Source: Nocardioides sp. S-1144 (lineage in GTDB: Bacteria; Actinomycetota; Actinomycetes; Propionibacteriales; Nocardioidaceae). Taken from it: a DNA stretch of 64,000 bases. Below, piece by piece: positions 1-7,855 of this stretch. Numbering within the stretch: position 1 is the first letter of the stretch; the number at the start of each line of letters is the position of its first letter. Location: positions 744,001 to 808,000 of the forward strand of contig NZ_CP040695.2 in NCBI RefSeq assembly GCF_005954645.2, given 5' to 3'. A program made the translations under genes and the position numbers. A model generated the notes under the pieces. The model was not told the origin of the DNA. It was given only the letters and a program-made list of their open reading frames with translations, and made no database searches.

Positions 1-626
1 ACGCGCTGCTCGCCGGGCGACCCGGCCTGACGCCGTACGAGGTGGCCGGGGCGGTGCACCGCGCCCTGGGGCCCGGCATGCAGCTGGTCGTCGGGGCGTC
101 CAGCCCGATCCGCGACCTCGACGTGATGGCCCGGCCGACCGGGGTGGGCGAGCGCCGCAAGGTGATCGCGAACCGCGGCCTCGCCGGCATCGACGGCACG
201 ATCTCGACCGCCGTCGGCGCCGCGCTCGGCCGCCGGCACGGGTCGACGATCGCCCTGATGGGCGACGTCACGTTCCTCCACGACAGCAACGGCCTGGTGC
301 TCGGGCCGACCGAGCCGCGTCCCGACCTGGTCGTCGTCGTCGTCAACGACGACGGCGGCGCCATCTTCACCACGCTCGAGCAGGGTGCGCCCGAGCACGC
401 CGACCGGTTCGAGGCGCTGTTCGGCACCCCGCACCACGTCGACCTGGCCGCGCTCTGCGCCGCCACCCGCACGCCGCACCTGGAGGTGGGGAGCCTCCCC
501 GAGCTCGAGCAGGCCCTGGCCTCGCCGAACGGCGGCATCGAGGTCGTCGAGGTGCGCGTGCGTCGCGACGACCGTCGCGAGCTCGACCTCGCCATCCGGT
601 CGCTGGCGGCCGCGTCGCCGCACTGA
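1..626 (+). CDS. menD: MenD, C-terminal part (partial)
   Basis: C-terminal third of 2-succinyl-5-enolpyruvyl-6-hydroxy-3-cyclohexene-1-carboxylate synthase, the ThDP enzyme that joins isochorismate and 2-oxoglutarate in menaquinone synthesis. The reading frame is open to the left edge (first full codon at base 3), so the N-terminal and middle domains lie outside. Visible are the ThDP-domain segments NRGLAGIDGTISTA, the Mg/ThDP-binding stretch ALMGDVTFLHD and VVVVVNDDGGAIFTTLEQ, all characteristic of MenD. The gene ends normally at a TGA. An isochorismate synthase, menG and a polyprenyl synthase lie downstream in the window, giving a dispersed menaquinone locus. The family call is secure; the start is not visible. 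Confidence 0.93.
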   Translation, partial: ALLAGRPGLTPYEVAGAVHRALGPGMQLVVGASSPIRDLDVMARPTGVGERRKVIANRGLAGIDGTISTAVGAALGRRHGSTIALMGDVTFLHDSNGLVLGPTEPRPDLVVVVVNDDGGAIFTTLEQGAPEHADRFEALFGTPHHVDLAALCAATRTPHLEVGSLPELEQALASPNGGIEVVEVRVRRDDRRELDLAIRSLAAASPH

Positions 627-648
627 GGCACCCGGGGCGCGTTCGACC

Positions 649-654
649 TACGAT
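649..654 (+). promoter_or_regulatory. -10 hexamer TACGAT for the 661 gene (leaderless)
   Basis: TACGAT ends six bases before the ATG at 661, so transcription should begin at or within a base of the start codon. No Shine-Dalgarno sequence precedes the ATG. No convincing -35 hexamer was seen. Confidence 0.5.
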
Positions 655-660
655 TCGTCC

Positions 661-1824
661 ATGGAGCTCCACGACCGGCTGTACGCGCTCGGCCTGCAGA
701 GCGGCCGGCACGTCTTCGACGACCCGGCCGCGTTCCGTGGGGTCCTCGACGACGCCGTCCGTCGCGGCGAGGTCTCGCGCGACGACGTCGACCTCCTGGC
801 CGATGCGATCCGCTCCGGCGCCCTCGGCGCGATGCTCGCGGCGATGGACGCCGGCACCGACGCGCTGCCCGCCGCCGGCGAGGCCGGTGCCCGCGTCGTC
901 GGCGGGCGTCGGAGCAAGACGCCGCCCGGACCCGCCGAGGTCGCGCGCGGGCAGTGGGCCTGCGCCGTCCTCGGCTTCGCGGTCGGCCGGGTCAGCGAGT
1001 CCGACGTCGTGCGGTTCCGCACCCTCGCGCAGGCCAGCCCCGGGTCGGGCACCGGGTCGGGCGGCGCGTCGGCGCCGACCTACGCGCCGGGCTACCCCGG
1101 GCAGCCCTACCAGCCGACCTACCAGCCCGCCTACCAGCAGGCCCAGGGCTACCCCGGCGGGCCGGTGTCGTGGACGCCGGCACCGGGCCGCCGCTCCCGG
1201 ACCGGGCTGTACGTCGGGATCGGGGTGACCGCGGCCGCGGTCGTCATCGCCGTGGTGCTCGCCCTGGTGCTCACCGGGGGCGACGACGAGGACCCGGTCG
1301 CGAGCGACACCGGCTCGTCCGGCGCACCGAGCAGCGAAGTGACGTCCGACCCGACCAGCGACCCCACGAGCGACCCCACGAGCCCCGCGACCAGCGACCC
1401 GACGAGCGACCCGACGAGCCCGGCCACCAGCGCGGCGCCGTCGGGACGGGTCAGCGACGAGGCGGCGGCCGGCTACACGCTGGCGCTGCAGACCTTCTCC
1501 ACCGACTTCGGCAAGGCCAGCGACGAGCTGAGCAGCGCCACCACCGACGACGACCTCGCGGGGGCGCTCGCGGGGTCGGCCGGCATGCGGGCGGCGGTCT
1601 ACGACCTCGACCTCGCCGTCCGCGGCCTCGACTTGACCCCGATCCAGCCGACCGTCAACGAGTTCCTGGGCGTCAGCGGCGAGATGATCACCGGTTTCGA
1701 CGAGACCGCGTCGTCGGCGACCTCCTCGCTCGACGTCAACCTGGGGTTCCTGGGGCTGCCGACGATCGAGTACACCGCGGCCTTCCAGGCCGTGGCCGAG
1801 GAGATCGACAAGAGCCGCCGCTGA
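661..1824 (+). CDS. Single-pass membrane protein with repetitive linkers
   Basis: Unrecognised 387-residue protein. The first ~125 residues are a helical cytoplasmic segment. Next comes a Pro/Tyr/Gln/Gly-rich linker (about 130-175, YQPTYQP-like units), one transmembrane helix (about 183-205), and a low-complexity Asp-Pro-Thr-Ser repeat (about 225-260). The last ~125 residues form an extracellular helical domain without cysteines. This suggests a surface domain held away from the membrane by a disordered stalk. The start is the ATG directly behind a leaderless-type -10 hexamer; longer frames upstream overlap menD and lack support. Function unknown. Resembles in style other actinobacterial DUF proteins with a Pro/Tyr-rich segment before one helix. 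Confidence 0.8.
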   Translation: MELHDRLYALGLQSGRHVFDDPAAFRGVLDDAVRRGEVSRDDVDLLADAIRSGALGAMLAAMDAGTDALPAAGEAGARVVGGRRSKTPPGPAEVARGQWACAVLGFAVGRVSESDVVRFRTLAQASPGSGTGSGGASAPTYAPGYPGQPYQPTYQPAYQQAQGYPGGPVSWTPAPGRRSRTGLYVGIGVTAAAVVIAVVLALVLTGGDDEDPVASDTGSSGAPSSEVTSDPTSDPTSDPTSPATSDPTSDPTSPATSAAPSGRVSDEAAAGYTLALQTFSTDFGKASDELSSATTDDDLAGALAGSAGMRAAVYDLDLAVRGLDLTPIQPTVNEFLGVSGEMITGFDETASSATSSLDVNLGFLGLPTIEYTAAFQAVAEEIDKSRR

Positions 1825-1885
1825 GCCGGGACGCGAGCCTGGACGCGGTGCGGGCGCCGGCCCCGGGAGCGGGGAGAATGGTGTC

Positions 1886-3778
1886 GTGGAGATCGCCCTG
1901 CTTCTCGTCTCGCTCGCCGTCAGCGTCCTCGCGGTCACCGCGGTCGCCGACCGGATCGACATCCCTGCCCCGCTCGTCCTGATCGTCGCCGGCGTCGCGG
2001 TGTCCTACGTGCCCGGGGTGCTGGAGGTCCGCCTCGAGGCGGACGTCGTGCTCTTCGGGCTGCTGCCGCCGCTGCTGTACGCCACCGCGATCCAGACCTC
2101 GCTCGTCGACTTCCGGGCCAACCTGCGCACCATCCTCCTGCTCTCGGTCGGTCTGGTGGTCTTCACCGCGGCCGGCATCGCGGTGCTGCTGCACGCCCTC
2201 CTGCCCGGGCTCGGGTGGGGACTGGCCTTCGCCATCGGCGCGGTCGTCGCACCCCCGGACGCCGTCGCCGCCACCGCCGTCGGACGCCGGATCGGGCTGC
2301 CCCGGCGGATCACCACGATCCTGGAGGGGGAGTCGCTGCTCAACGACGCCACCGCGCTCGTCTCGCTGCGCACCGCGCTCGCCGCCGGCGGGCTGGCCGC
2401 GCACGGCCACGGCGGCGGTCACGTCGAGGAGGTCACCGCCCAGGGCGTGGCCCTCGACTTCGTGGTCGCGGCCGGTGGTGGCGTGCTGGTCGGACTGCTC
2501 GCCTTCCTCGTGGTGGCCTTCCTGCGCCGCAAGCTCACCGACCCGCTGATGGACACCGCGCTCTCGCTGATCGTGCCCTACGCCGCCTACGTCGGCGCCG
2601 AGGAGATCAGCGCCTCCGGCGTCATCGCCGTCGTGGTCGCCGGACTGCTGCTGGGCCACCGGGCCCCGATCCTCCAGACGGCGCAGTCCCGGATCGCCGA
2701 GCGCACCAACTGGCGCACGATCGCCTTCGTCCTCGAGAACGTCGTCTTCCTCCTCATCGGCCTCCAGGCGGCCAGCCTCATCGAGGCCGTCGAGGAGAGC
2801 GACCTGTCGGGCACCCGCGTCGCGCTGGCCTGCGGCCTGTCGCTGGTCGGCGTCATCGTGCTGCGGCTCGCGTGGGTCTTCCCGGCGCGCTACCTGCTCG
2901 CCCGCAACGTCGGCGACCACGAGGCGCGGGCGGTGCCGCCGGCGTCGTACACGTTCCTGCTCGGGTGGGCCGGGATGCGCGGCGTCGTCACCCTGGCCGC
3001 GGCGTTCGTGATCCCGGCCGAGGCCGAGTACCGCGAGGTGCTGCTCCTGGTGGCCTTCACCGTGGTGGCCGGCACCCTGCTCGTGCAGGGGCTGAGCCTG
3101 CCGTTCCTCGCGCGCCGCCTCGACGTGCCCCCACCGGACCCGATGGACGACGCCCTGGCCCGCGCCACCCTGCTCCAACAGGCCTCAAAGGCGGGCTTCA
3201 AGAAGCTCAAGTCGCTCGACGAGGACGACCTGCACGGCGTCGTCAGCCTCATCAAGCAGCGCATCGAGCAGCGCAATTTCGCCGCCTGGGAGCGGCTCGG
3301 CACCACCGCCGACGAGGAGACCCCGAGCGAGCTCTACGGCCGGCTGCGGCTCACGATGATCGAGGAGGAGCGCCGTCGCGTGCTCGCGATCCGCTCCGAG
3401 GGCACGACGCCGTCGGTCGTGGTGGCCGAGGTGCTGGCCATGCTCGACGTCGAGGAGTCGATGCTCGACCGGGCCACCCAGGCCCGCGCCGAGCTGCGGA
3501 CCTCGGCCGTGCGGCGTCCGGGGGAGGAGTGCGACCACCTCGCCGAGCACCCCGTCGTGGAGACCGTCAGCGACGGCACCTGCCCGGCCTGCGTCGCCAA
3601 CGGCAACCGGTGGGTGGCGCTGCGGCAGTGCCTCGACTGCGGCCACGTCGGCTGCTGCGACTCCTCACCCGACCGGCACGCGACCACGCACTTCCAGGAG
3701 ACCGGCCACACGGTCATGCAGTCCGCCGAGGACGGCGAGGAGTGGCGTTGGTGCTACGTGCACCACATGACCGCCTGA
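1886..3778 (+). CDS. Na+/H+ antiporter (CPA1) with C-terminal UBP-type zinc finger
   Basis: A 630-residue protein. Residues 1 to about 410 carry around a dozen hydrophobic helices typical of CPA1 cation:proton antiporters, with the core motif GAVVAPPDAVAATAV and the pore helix ESLLNDATALV. A charged cytoplasmic region (about 415-545) follows. From residue 549 comes a zinc finger of the UBP/HIT-ubiquitin type: CDH, CPAC, CLDCGHVGCC and HATTHFQETGH, with all expected Cys/His ligands. Start GTG with GAGAAT ending six bases upstream fits a leaderless mRNA. It probably exports Na+ or K+ for protons; the zinc finger may sense or recruit a partner, but its role is unknown. Followed directly by the 51-bp repeat array. 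Confidence 0.9.
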   Translation: MEIALLLVSLAVSVLAVTAVADRIDIPAPLVLIVAGVAVSYVPGVLEVRLEADVVLFGLLPPLLYATAIQTSLVDFRANLRTILLLSVGLVVFTAAGIAVLLHALLPGLGWGLAFAIGAVVAPPDAVAATAVGRRIGLPRRITTILEGESLLNDATALVSLRTALAAGGLAAHGHGGGHVEEVTAQGVALDFVVAAGGGVLVGLLAFLVVAFLRRKLTDPLMDTALSLIVPYAAYVGAEEISASGVIAVVVAGLLLGHRAPILQTAQSRIAERTNWRTIAFVLENVVFLLIGLQAASLIEAVEESDLSGTRVALACGLSLVGVIVLRLAWVFPARYLLARNVGDHEARAVPPASYTFLLGWAGMRGVVTLAAAFVIPAEAEYREVLLLVAFTVVAGTLLVQGLSLPFLARRLDVPPPDPMDDALARATLLQQASKAGFKKLKSLDEDDLHGVVSLIKQRIEQRNFAAWERLGTTADEETPSELYGRLRLTMIEEERRRVLAIRSEGTTPSVVVAEVLAMLDVEESMLDRATQARAELRTSAVRRPGEECDHLAEHPVVETVSDGTCPACVANGNRWVALRQCLDCGHVGCCDSSPDRHATTHFQETGHTVMQSAEDGEEWRWCYVHHMTA

Positions 3779-3801
3779 CGCCGCGCGGCGCCACGATGGC
3801 C

Positions 3802-4093
3802 GACCCAATCCGCGCGATCGCGCCGTTTGGGTCGGTTCTGGGGGCCGTGGTCGACCCGATCCGCGCGATCGCGCCGTTTGGGTCGGTTCTGGGGCCTGTG
3901 GTTGACCCGATCCGCGCGATCGCGCCGTTTGGGTCGGTTCTGGGGGCCGTGGTTGACCCGATCCGCGCGATCGCGCCGTTTGGGTCGGTTCTGGGGGCTG
4001 TGGGCGACCCAATCCGCGCGATCGCGCCGTTTGGGTCGGTTCTGGGGGCTGTGGGCGACCCAAACCGAGCGATCGCGCCGTTCGGGTCGGGTG
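3802..4093. repeat. Six-copy 51-bp tandem array of imperfect palindromes
   Basis: Units start at 3802, 3853, 3904, 3955, 4006 and 4057 (exact 51-bp period). Each begins GACCC, has the central palindrome GCGCGATCGCGC (GAGCGATCGCGC in the last copy), and closes with GGGTC 32 bases after the start, forming a 32-bp imperfect hairpin. A ~19-base spacer (GGTTCTGGGGGCCGTGGT with small changes) follows. The last copy has diverged most. The array fills the gap between two converging genes. Because 51 is a multiple of three, long open frames run through it, but they have no start signals and I regard them as artefacts. Confidence 0.95.
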
Positions 4094-4106
4094 GCCGCGG
4101 GCAGGG

Positions 4107-4940
4107 TCAGCCGGCGAGGGCCTGCTCGAGGGTGCGGGCGGGGTGCCCGGTCAGCCGCCGGACGTCGTCGGTGACTGCCGCGCAGGAGCCGTCGGCGATG
4201 GCGACGTAGGTGCTCACCCAGGCGTCGAGCTGCCACTCCCCGGCGTCGGGGTAGGCGGCCCGGCGGGCGGCGTAGGCCTCCTCGACCGACTCCGGCTCGT
4301 AGCGCAGCGGGCGTCCCAGGACGGCGCCGGCGCGGTCGGCGACCTCGTCGAGGGTCAGCGCCTCCGGACCGGTCAGGGTGTACGTCGCCCCGAGGTGCGC
4401 CCGCGGGTCGCGGAGCACCGCGACGGCGGCGTCGGCGACGTCGGCGCGGGCCACCGCGGCGACGCTGCCGTGCCCGGCCGGGCCGCGGATCGCGCCGGAG
4501 GCGTCCGCGAACAGCGGCAGCACGTCGGCGTAGAAGGCGTCGCGCAGGATCGTGAAGTCCATCCCGCTCTCGCGGATGGCGACCTCGGTGTCGTGGTGGT
4601 CGCGGCCGAGCGTGAACGTCGCGTCGGCGGCTGCGCCGGAGAACGACGTGTAGACGACGTGCCGCACCCCGGCCCGGGCCGCGGCCTCCACGAACGTGCG
4701 GTGCTCGCGGCGCCGGTGCTCCGACTCGGCGGCCGAGACCATGAACAGCAGGTCGACGCCCTCGAGCGCCGCCGTCGCGGCCGCGGCGTCGTCGTAGGGG
4801 GTGACGTGGACCCCGCCCGACTGCTCCCCGAGCTGCGGGGCGCGGGCCGGGTCGCGGACCAGCAGCCGGGGACGGAGGTCTGCGAGCGCGTGGGCCACGG
4901 GGCCGCCGAGGGCCCCGGTGGAGCCGGTGAGGGCGAGCAT
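4107..4940 (-). CDS. NmrA-like NAD(P)-binding reductase (atypical SDR)
   Basis: A 277-residue atypical short-chain dehydrogenase of the NmrA/QOR2 type. It starts with the dinucleotide-binding motif ALTGSTGALGG (residues 3-13). VVYTSFSGA follows near the middle, and then FTILRDAFYADVLP, which fits the NmrA-like substrate region. Family members are NAD(P)H:quinone reductases or redox-sensing regulators; the substrate here cannot be read. The start ATG has CAGGAT seven bases upstream on the minus strand, consistent with leaderless transcription. It converges on the antiporter across the palindromic array and diverges from the YdeI-like gene. Confidence 0.85.
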   Translation of the reverse strand: MLALTGSTGALGGPVAHALADLRPRLLVRDPARAPQLGEQSGGVHVTPYDDAAAATAALEGVDLLFMVSAAESEHRRREHRTFVEAAARAGVRHVVYTSFSGAAADATFTLGRDHHDTEVAIRESGMDFTILRDAFYADVLPLFADASGAIRGPAGHGSVAAVARADVADAAVAVLRDPRAHLGATYTLTGPEALTLDEVADRAGAVLGRPLRYEPESVEEAYAARRAAYPDAGEWQLDAWVSTYVAIADGSCAAVTDDVRRLTGHPARTLEQALAG

Positions 4941-5058
4941 GGGCCCGATCCTGCCACCCCCGCCCGTGCCGGGTCGGCGCGATGCTGCGGCGACCAGCGG
5001 GGCGCCGACCCGCTCCTCGTCCGTGGCGCGAGCCCGGGACGGCTGGCACCATCGACGG

Positions 5059-5664
5059 ATGACCGCGCCGGTACCCGCGCCCGAGGAGGGGGAGGCCCAC
5101 GACGGGCGGCCCTACGTGCACCCCGAGACGCTCGAGCAGTGGCGGGCCTGGCTCGCCGCGCACCACGCCCGCGGCTCCGGCGTGTGGGTCTACCAGTGGC
5201 GCAGGGCCACGGGACGCCCGGCGCTCGGCTACGAGGAGCAGGTCGTCGAGGCGCTCGCGTGGGGCTGGATCGACAGCACCGCCGGCACGGTCGACGAGCA
5301 GCGGGCGCGGATGTGGTTCGCCCCGCGCCGACCGACCAGCGGGTGGTCGCGGCCCAACAAGCAGCGCGTCGAGCGCCTGCACGCCGAGGGCCGGATGCAG
5401 CCGGCCGGCCGGGCCGCCCTCGACCTCGCGCACGCCAACGGGTCCTGGACGCTGCTCGACGACGTCGAGGACCTCGTCGTCCCGCCCGACCTCGCGGCCG
5501 CCCTCGCCGCGCATCCGGGCGCCCGCGCGCACTGGGACTCGTTCCCGCCGTCGACCCGCAAGCAGATGCTCACCCAGGTGGTCACGGCCAAGAAGCCCGA
5601 GACCCGGACGGCCCGGATCGCGAGGTTCGCCGACGCCGCCGCCCGCGGGGAGCGGGGCGCCTGA
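5059..5664 (+). CDS. YdeI/OmpD-associated family protein
   Basis: A 201-residue soluble protein of the YdeI/OmpD-associated family. The N-terminal half has GSGVWVYQWRRATG and ALAWGWIDSTAG; the C-terminal half has the family signature PPSTRKQMLTQVVTAKKPET, followed by a short basic tail. Members have been linked to bacteriocin or antimicrobial peptide resistance, but the biochemical role is not settled. The ATG chosen has CACCAT ending six bases before it (leaderless type). Frames extending further upstream overlap the divergent reductase gene and are unlikely. Confidence 0.85.
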   Translation: MTAPVPAPEEGEAHDGRPYVHPETLEQWRAWLAAHHARGSGVWVYQWRRATGRPALGYEEQVVEALAWGWIDSTAGTVDEQRARMWFAPRRPTSGWSRPNKQRVERLHAEGRMQPAGRAALDLAHANGSWTLLDDVEDLVVPPDLAAALAAHPGARAHWDSFPPSTRKQMLTQVVTAKKPETRTARIARFADAAARGERGA

Positions 5665-5692
5665 GCGGCTCCGACGGGCGTCGTCCGCGGGC

Positions 5693-5698
5693 TAGGTT
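5693..5698 (+). promoter_or_regulatory. -10 hexamer TAGGTT for the MBL-fold gene (leaderless)
   Basis: TAGGTT lies six bases before the ATG at 5705, in the intergenic gap after the YdeI-like gene. There is no ribosome binding site, so a leaderless mRNA is expected. Confidence 0.55.
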
Positions 5699-5704
5699 GG
5701 GCCC

Positions 5705-6361
5705 ATGAGGCTCACCAAGTTCGGCCACGCCTGCGTCCGGGTCGAGCACGACGGCGTCGTGGTGGTCATCGACCCCGGCTCGTTCACGCAGCGCGAGGCT
5801 GTCGACGGTGCGGACGTCGTCCTGGTCACCCACCAGCACCCCGACCACCTCGACGTCGAGCACCTGCGCGCGGCCGGCTCCGGCGGCGCGGCGATCCACA
5901 CGATCGGCGCCGTGGCCGACGAGATCCGTGCCCAGGCGCCGGACGTCGCCGAGCGGGTCGCCGTGGTCGCGCCGGGCGACGTCCTCGACGTCGGGGTCCC
6001 GGTGCGCGTGGTGGGCGAGAAGCACGCCGTCATCCACGCCGACTACCCGCGCATCGACAACTCCGGCTTCCTGCTCACCCTCGGCGACCAGCGGGTCTAC
6101 CACCCCGGCGACGCGCTCGTCGGTCCCGGCGAGCCGGTCGACGTGCTGCTCGCGCCGGTCTCCGCGCCGTGGCTCAAGATCGGCGAGGCGATCGACTTCG
6201 TGCGCGACGTCGCCGCCCCGCGCACCCTCGCCGTCCACGACCGCGTCTACAGCGAGGTCGGTCTCGGCATGGTCGCCATGCACATGGACAACCTCGCCCT
6301 CGGCGGCCCCGACAGCGGCCGCACGTTCGTCCGGCTCGCCGACGGCGCCGACCTGGGCTGA
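5705..6361 (+). CDS. MBL-fold metallohydrolase (UlaG-like)
   Basis: A 218-residue metallo-beta-lactamase-fold protein of the small UlaG-like branch. The first metal motif THQHPDHLD gives H43, H45, D47 and H48; further ligands are probably the His of AVIHADY, the Asp of YHPGDALV and the His of LAVHDRVY. This pattern is typical of L-ascorbate-6-phosphate lactonase relatives and of many uncharacterised hydrolases. The natural substrate cannot be deduced. It has its own leaderless-type promoter and converges on isochorismate synthase across a large palindrome. Confidence 0.88.
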   Translation: MRLTKFGHACVRVEHDGVVVVIDPGSFTQREAVDGADVVLVTHQHPDHLDVEHLRAAGSGGAAIHTIGAVADEIRAQAPDVAERVAVVAPGDVLDVGVPVRVVGEKHAVIHADYPRIDNSGFLLTLGDQRVYHPGDALVGPGEPVDVLLAPVSAPWLKIGEAIDFVRDVAAPRTLAVHDRVYSEVGLGMVAMHMDNLALGGPDSGRTFVRLADGADLG

Positions 6362-6372
6362 ACCTGCCACCA

Positions 6373-6439
6373 GCGTGCAATTGCCGAGCATGGCTCGGTC
6401 GCCGAGCCCGGAACCGAGCCAGGCTCGGCAATTGCACGC
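6373..6439. repeat. 67-bp nested palindrome, GCAATTGC family
   Basis: Outer arms 6373-6388 (GCGTGCAATTGCCGAG) and 6424-6439 are a perfect 16-bp inverted repeat. Inside, GGCTCGGT (6392-6399) pairs with ACCGAGCC (6413-6420), leaving a 13-base loop. The word CCGAGC/GCTCGG occurs five times in alternating orientation. The element lies between two converging genes and could act as a bidirectional terminator, but its size and its relatives at 56.6-56.8 kb argue for a dispersed repeat family. Confidence 0.9.
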
Positions 6440-6500
6440 CCAGGGACGTCGACGACGGCGCGAGCGCCCCGGACGCCCGGGCGCCGAGCGCAGCGTCAGC

Positions 6501-7796
6501 TCAGCCCAGGGCGTCGCGGACCGGGACGAGCTTGGCCTGCGACTCGACCAGCTCGGCGGCGGGGTCGGAGTCGGCGACGATGCCGCAGCCGGCGAAGAGC
6601 CGGACCGTGGTCCGGGAGGGGCCCTCGATCTCGGCCGAGCGCAGCGCGATGCCCCACTCGCCGTCGCCGGTGGCGTCCATCCAGCCGACCGGCCCGGCGT
6701 AGCGGCCGCGTCGCATGCCCTCGATCTCGGCGATCAGGTCGGTCGCGACCCGGGTCGGGGTGCCGCCGACGGCGGCCGAGGGGTGCAGCGCGGCGGCCAG
6801 GGCCAGCGAGGAGACCGCCACGGCGTCGCCGACGACCCCGACCACCCCGGCCACGTCGGTGGCCAGGTGCATGACGTTGGGCAGGTGCAGCACGAACGGC
6901 GCCTCGGGCACGTTCATCGACGAGCAGTGCGGGCCGAGGGCATCGGCGACCGAGCGGACGGCGTACTCGTGCTCCTCGAGGTCCTTCGACGAGCGGGCCA
7001 GGGTGGCGGCCAGGGCCAGGTCGCGCTCGTCGTCGCCGGTGCGGCGGATGGTGCCGGCCAGCACGCGGGAGGTGACCAGGCCGCGCTCGCGGCGCACGAG
7101 CAGCTCGGGCGTCGCGCCGAACAGGCCGTCGACGTGGAAGGTCCAGCAGGTGGGGTAGGCCTCGGCCAGCCGGCGCACCGGGTAGCGGACGTCGACCGGC
7201 TCGTCGGAGGTGGCGATCAGGTCACGCGCGAGCACCACCTTCTCCAGGTCGCCGGCGCCGATCCGGGCGACGGCGTCGGCGACGACGCCCATCCACTCCT
7301 CGCCGCTGCGCGCGCCGTCGGCGAAGCGGAGGTTGACCGGGCCGGGCGGGGCCGGCTGCGGCTCGAGCGGGACGTCGTGCAGGCGCAGCTCGCCGCGGGC
7401 GACGGTGGTGACCCAGGTGACGCCGTCGCGGCGGCCGACGACGACCTCCGGGACGACGAGCACCGACTCCTCGGCGACCCCGTCGGTGAAGGCGAAGGAG
7501 CCGAAGCAGACCAAACCGCTGCCGGGCAGGTCGACGTCGTCGCGGACGACGGCGTGCGCGGCCTGCTCGGCCCACCAGGCGTCGGCGTCCTCGAAGCGGC
7601 GCGGGCCGCCGGTGCGCACGGACGCGGCGACGCCCCACCCCACGACGCCGTCGCCGCGGCGCAGCCAGGCGACCGGGTCGCCGGCGGGGAGCAGGTCGAC
7701 GAGGGAGGCGACGGCGTCGGCGTCGAGGGCCGCGGTCCGGACGACCAGCGGCAGGGCGTGGGGCGCCGCGCCGCCCGCCGGAGCACCTTGGGTCAC
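6501..7796 (-). CDS. menF: Isochorismate synthase
   Basis: Converts chorismate to isochorismate, the first committed step of menaquinone synthesis (a salicylate/siderophore role is the alternative). The 431-residue protein shows the chorismate-binding family motifs: VLAGTIRRTGDD, RSSKDLEEHEYAV, ALHPSAAVGGTPT and the C-terminal RGRYAGPVGWMDATGDGEW. I chose the GTG at 7796; a TTG nine codons upstream (7823) would also be in frame. Neither has a clear ribosome binding site. Divergent from the 7856 gene, with only ~60 bases between starts. menD nearby supports the menaquinone assignment. Confidence 0.9.
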   Translation of the reverse strand: MTQGAPAGGAAPHALPLVVRTAALDADAVASLVDLLPAGDPVAWLRRGDGVVGWGVAASVRTGGPRRFEDADAWWAEQAAHAVVRDDVDLPGSGLVCFGSFAFTDGVAEESVLVVPEVVVGRRDGVTWVTTVARGELRLHDVPLEPQPAPPGPVNLRFADGARSGEEWMGVVADAVARIGAGDLEKVVLARDLIATSDEPVDVRYPVRRLAEAYPTCWTFHVDGLFGATPELLVRRERGLVTSRVLAGTIRRTGDDERDLALAATLARSSKDLEEHEYAVRSVADALGPHCSSMNVPEAPFVLHLPNVMHLATDVAGVVGVVGDAVAVSSLALAAALHPSAAVGGTPTRVATDLIAEIEGMRRGRYAGPVGWMDATGDGEWGIALRSAEIEGPSRTTVRLFAGCGIVADSDPAAELVESQAKLVPVRDALG

Positions 7797-7855
7797 CCCG
7801 GAAGGGTACTCACCGGCCGACAACCCCTTCGGAGGTGGCTGCCATGATCGGACCC

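Noticed and set aside
1320..1440. Short direct DNA repeats (GACCCGACGAGC-like)
   Set aside because: They encode the Asp-Pro-Thr-Ser stalk of the membrane protein and are explained by the coding sequence.
3802..4093. CRISPR array
   Set aside because: The segments between palindromes are nearly identical rather than unique spacers, and no cas gene is present.
3754..4209. Long open frames with repeated peptides across the 51-bp array
   Set aside because: They arise because the period is divisible by three; no start signals, no ribosome binding site, and they run into neighbouring genes on the same or other strand.
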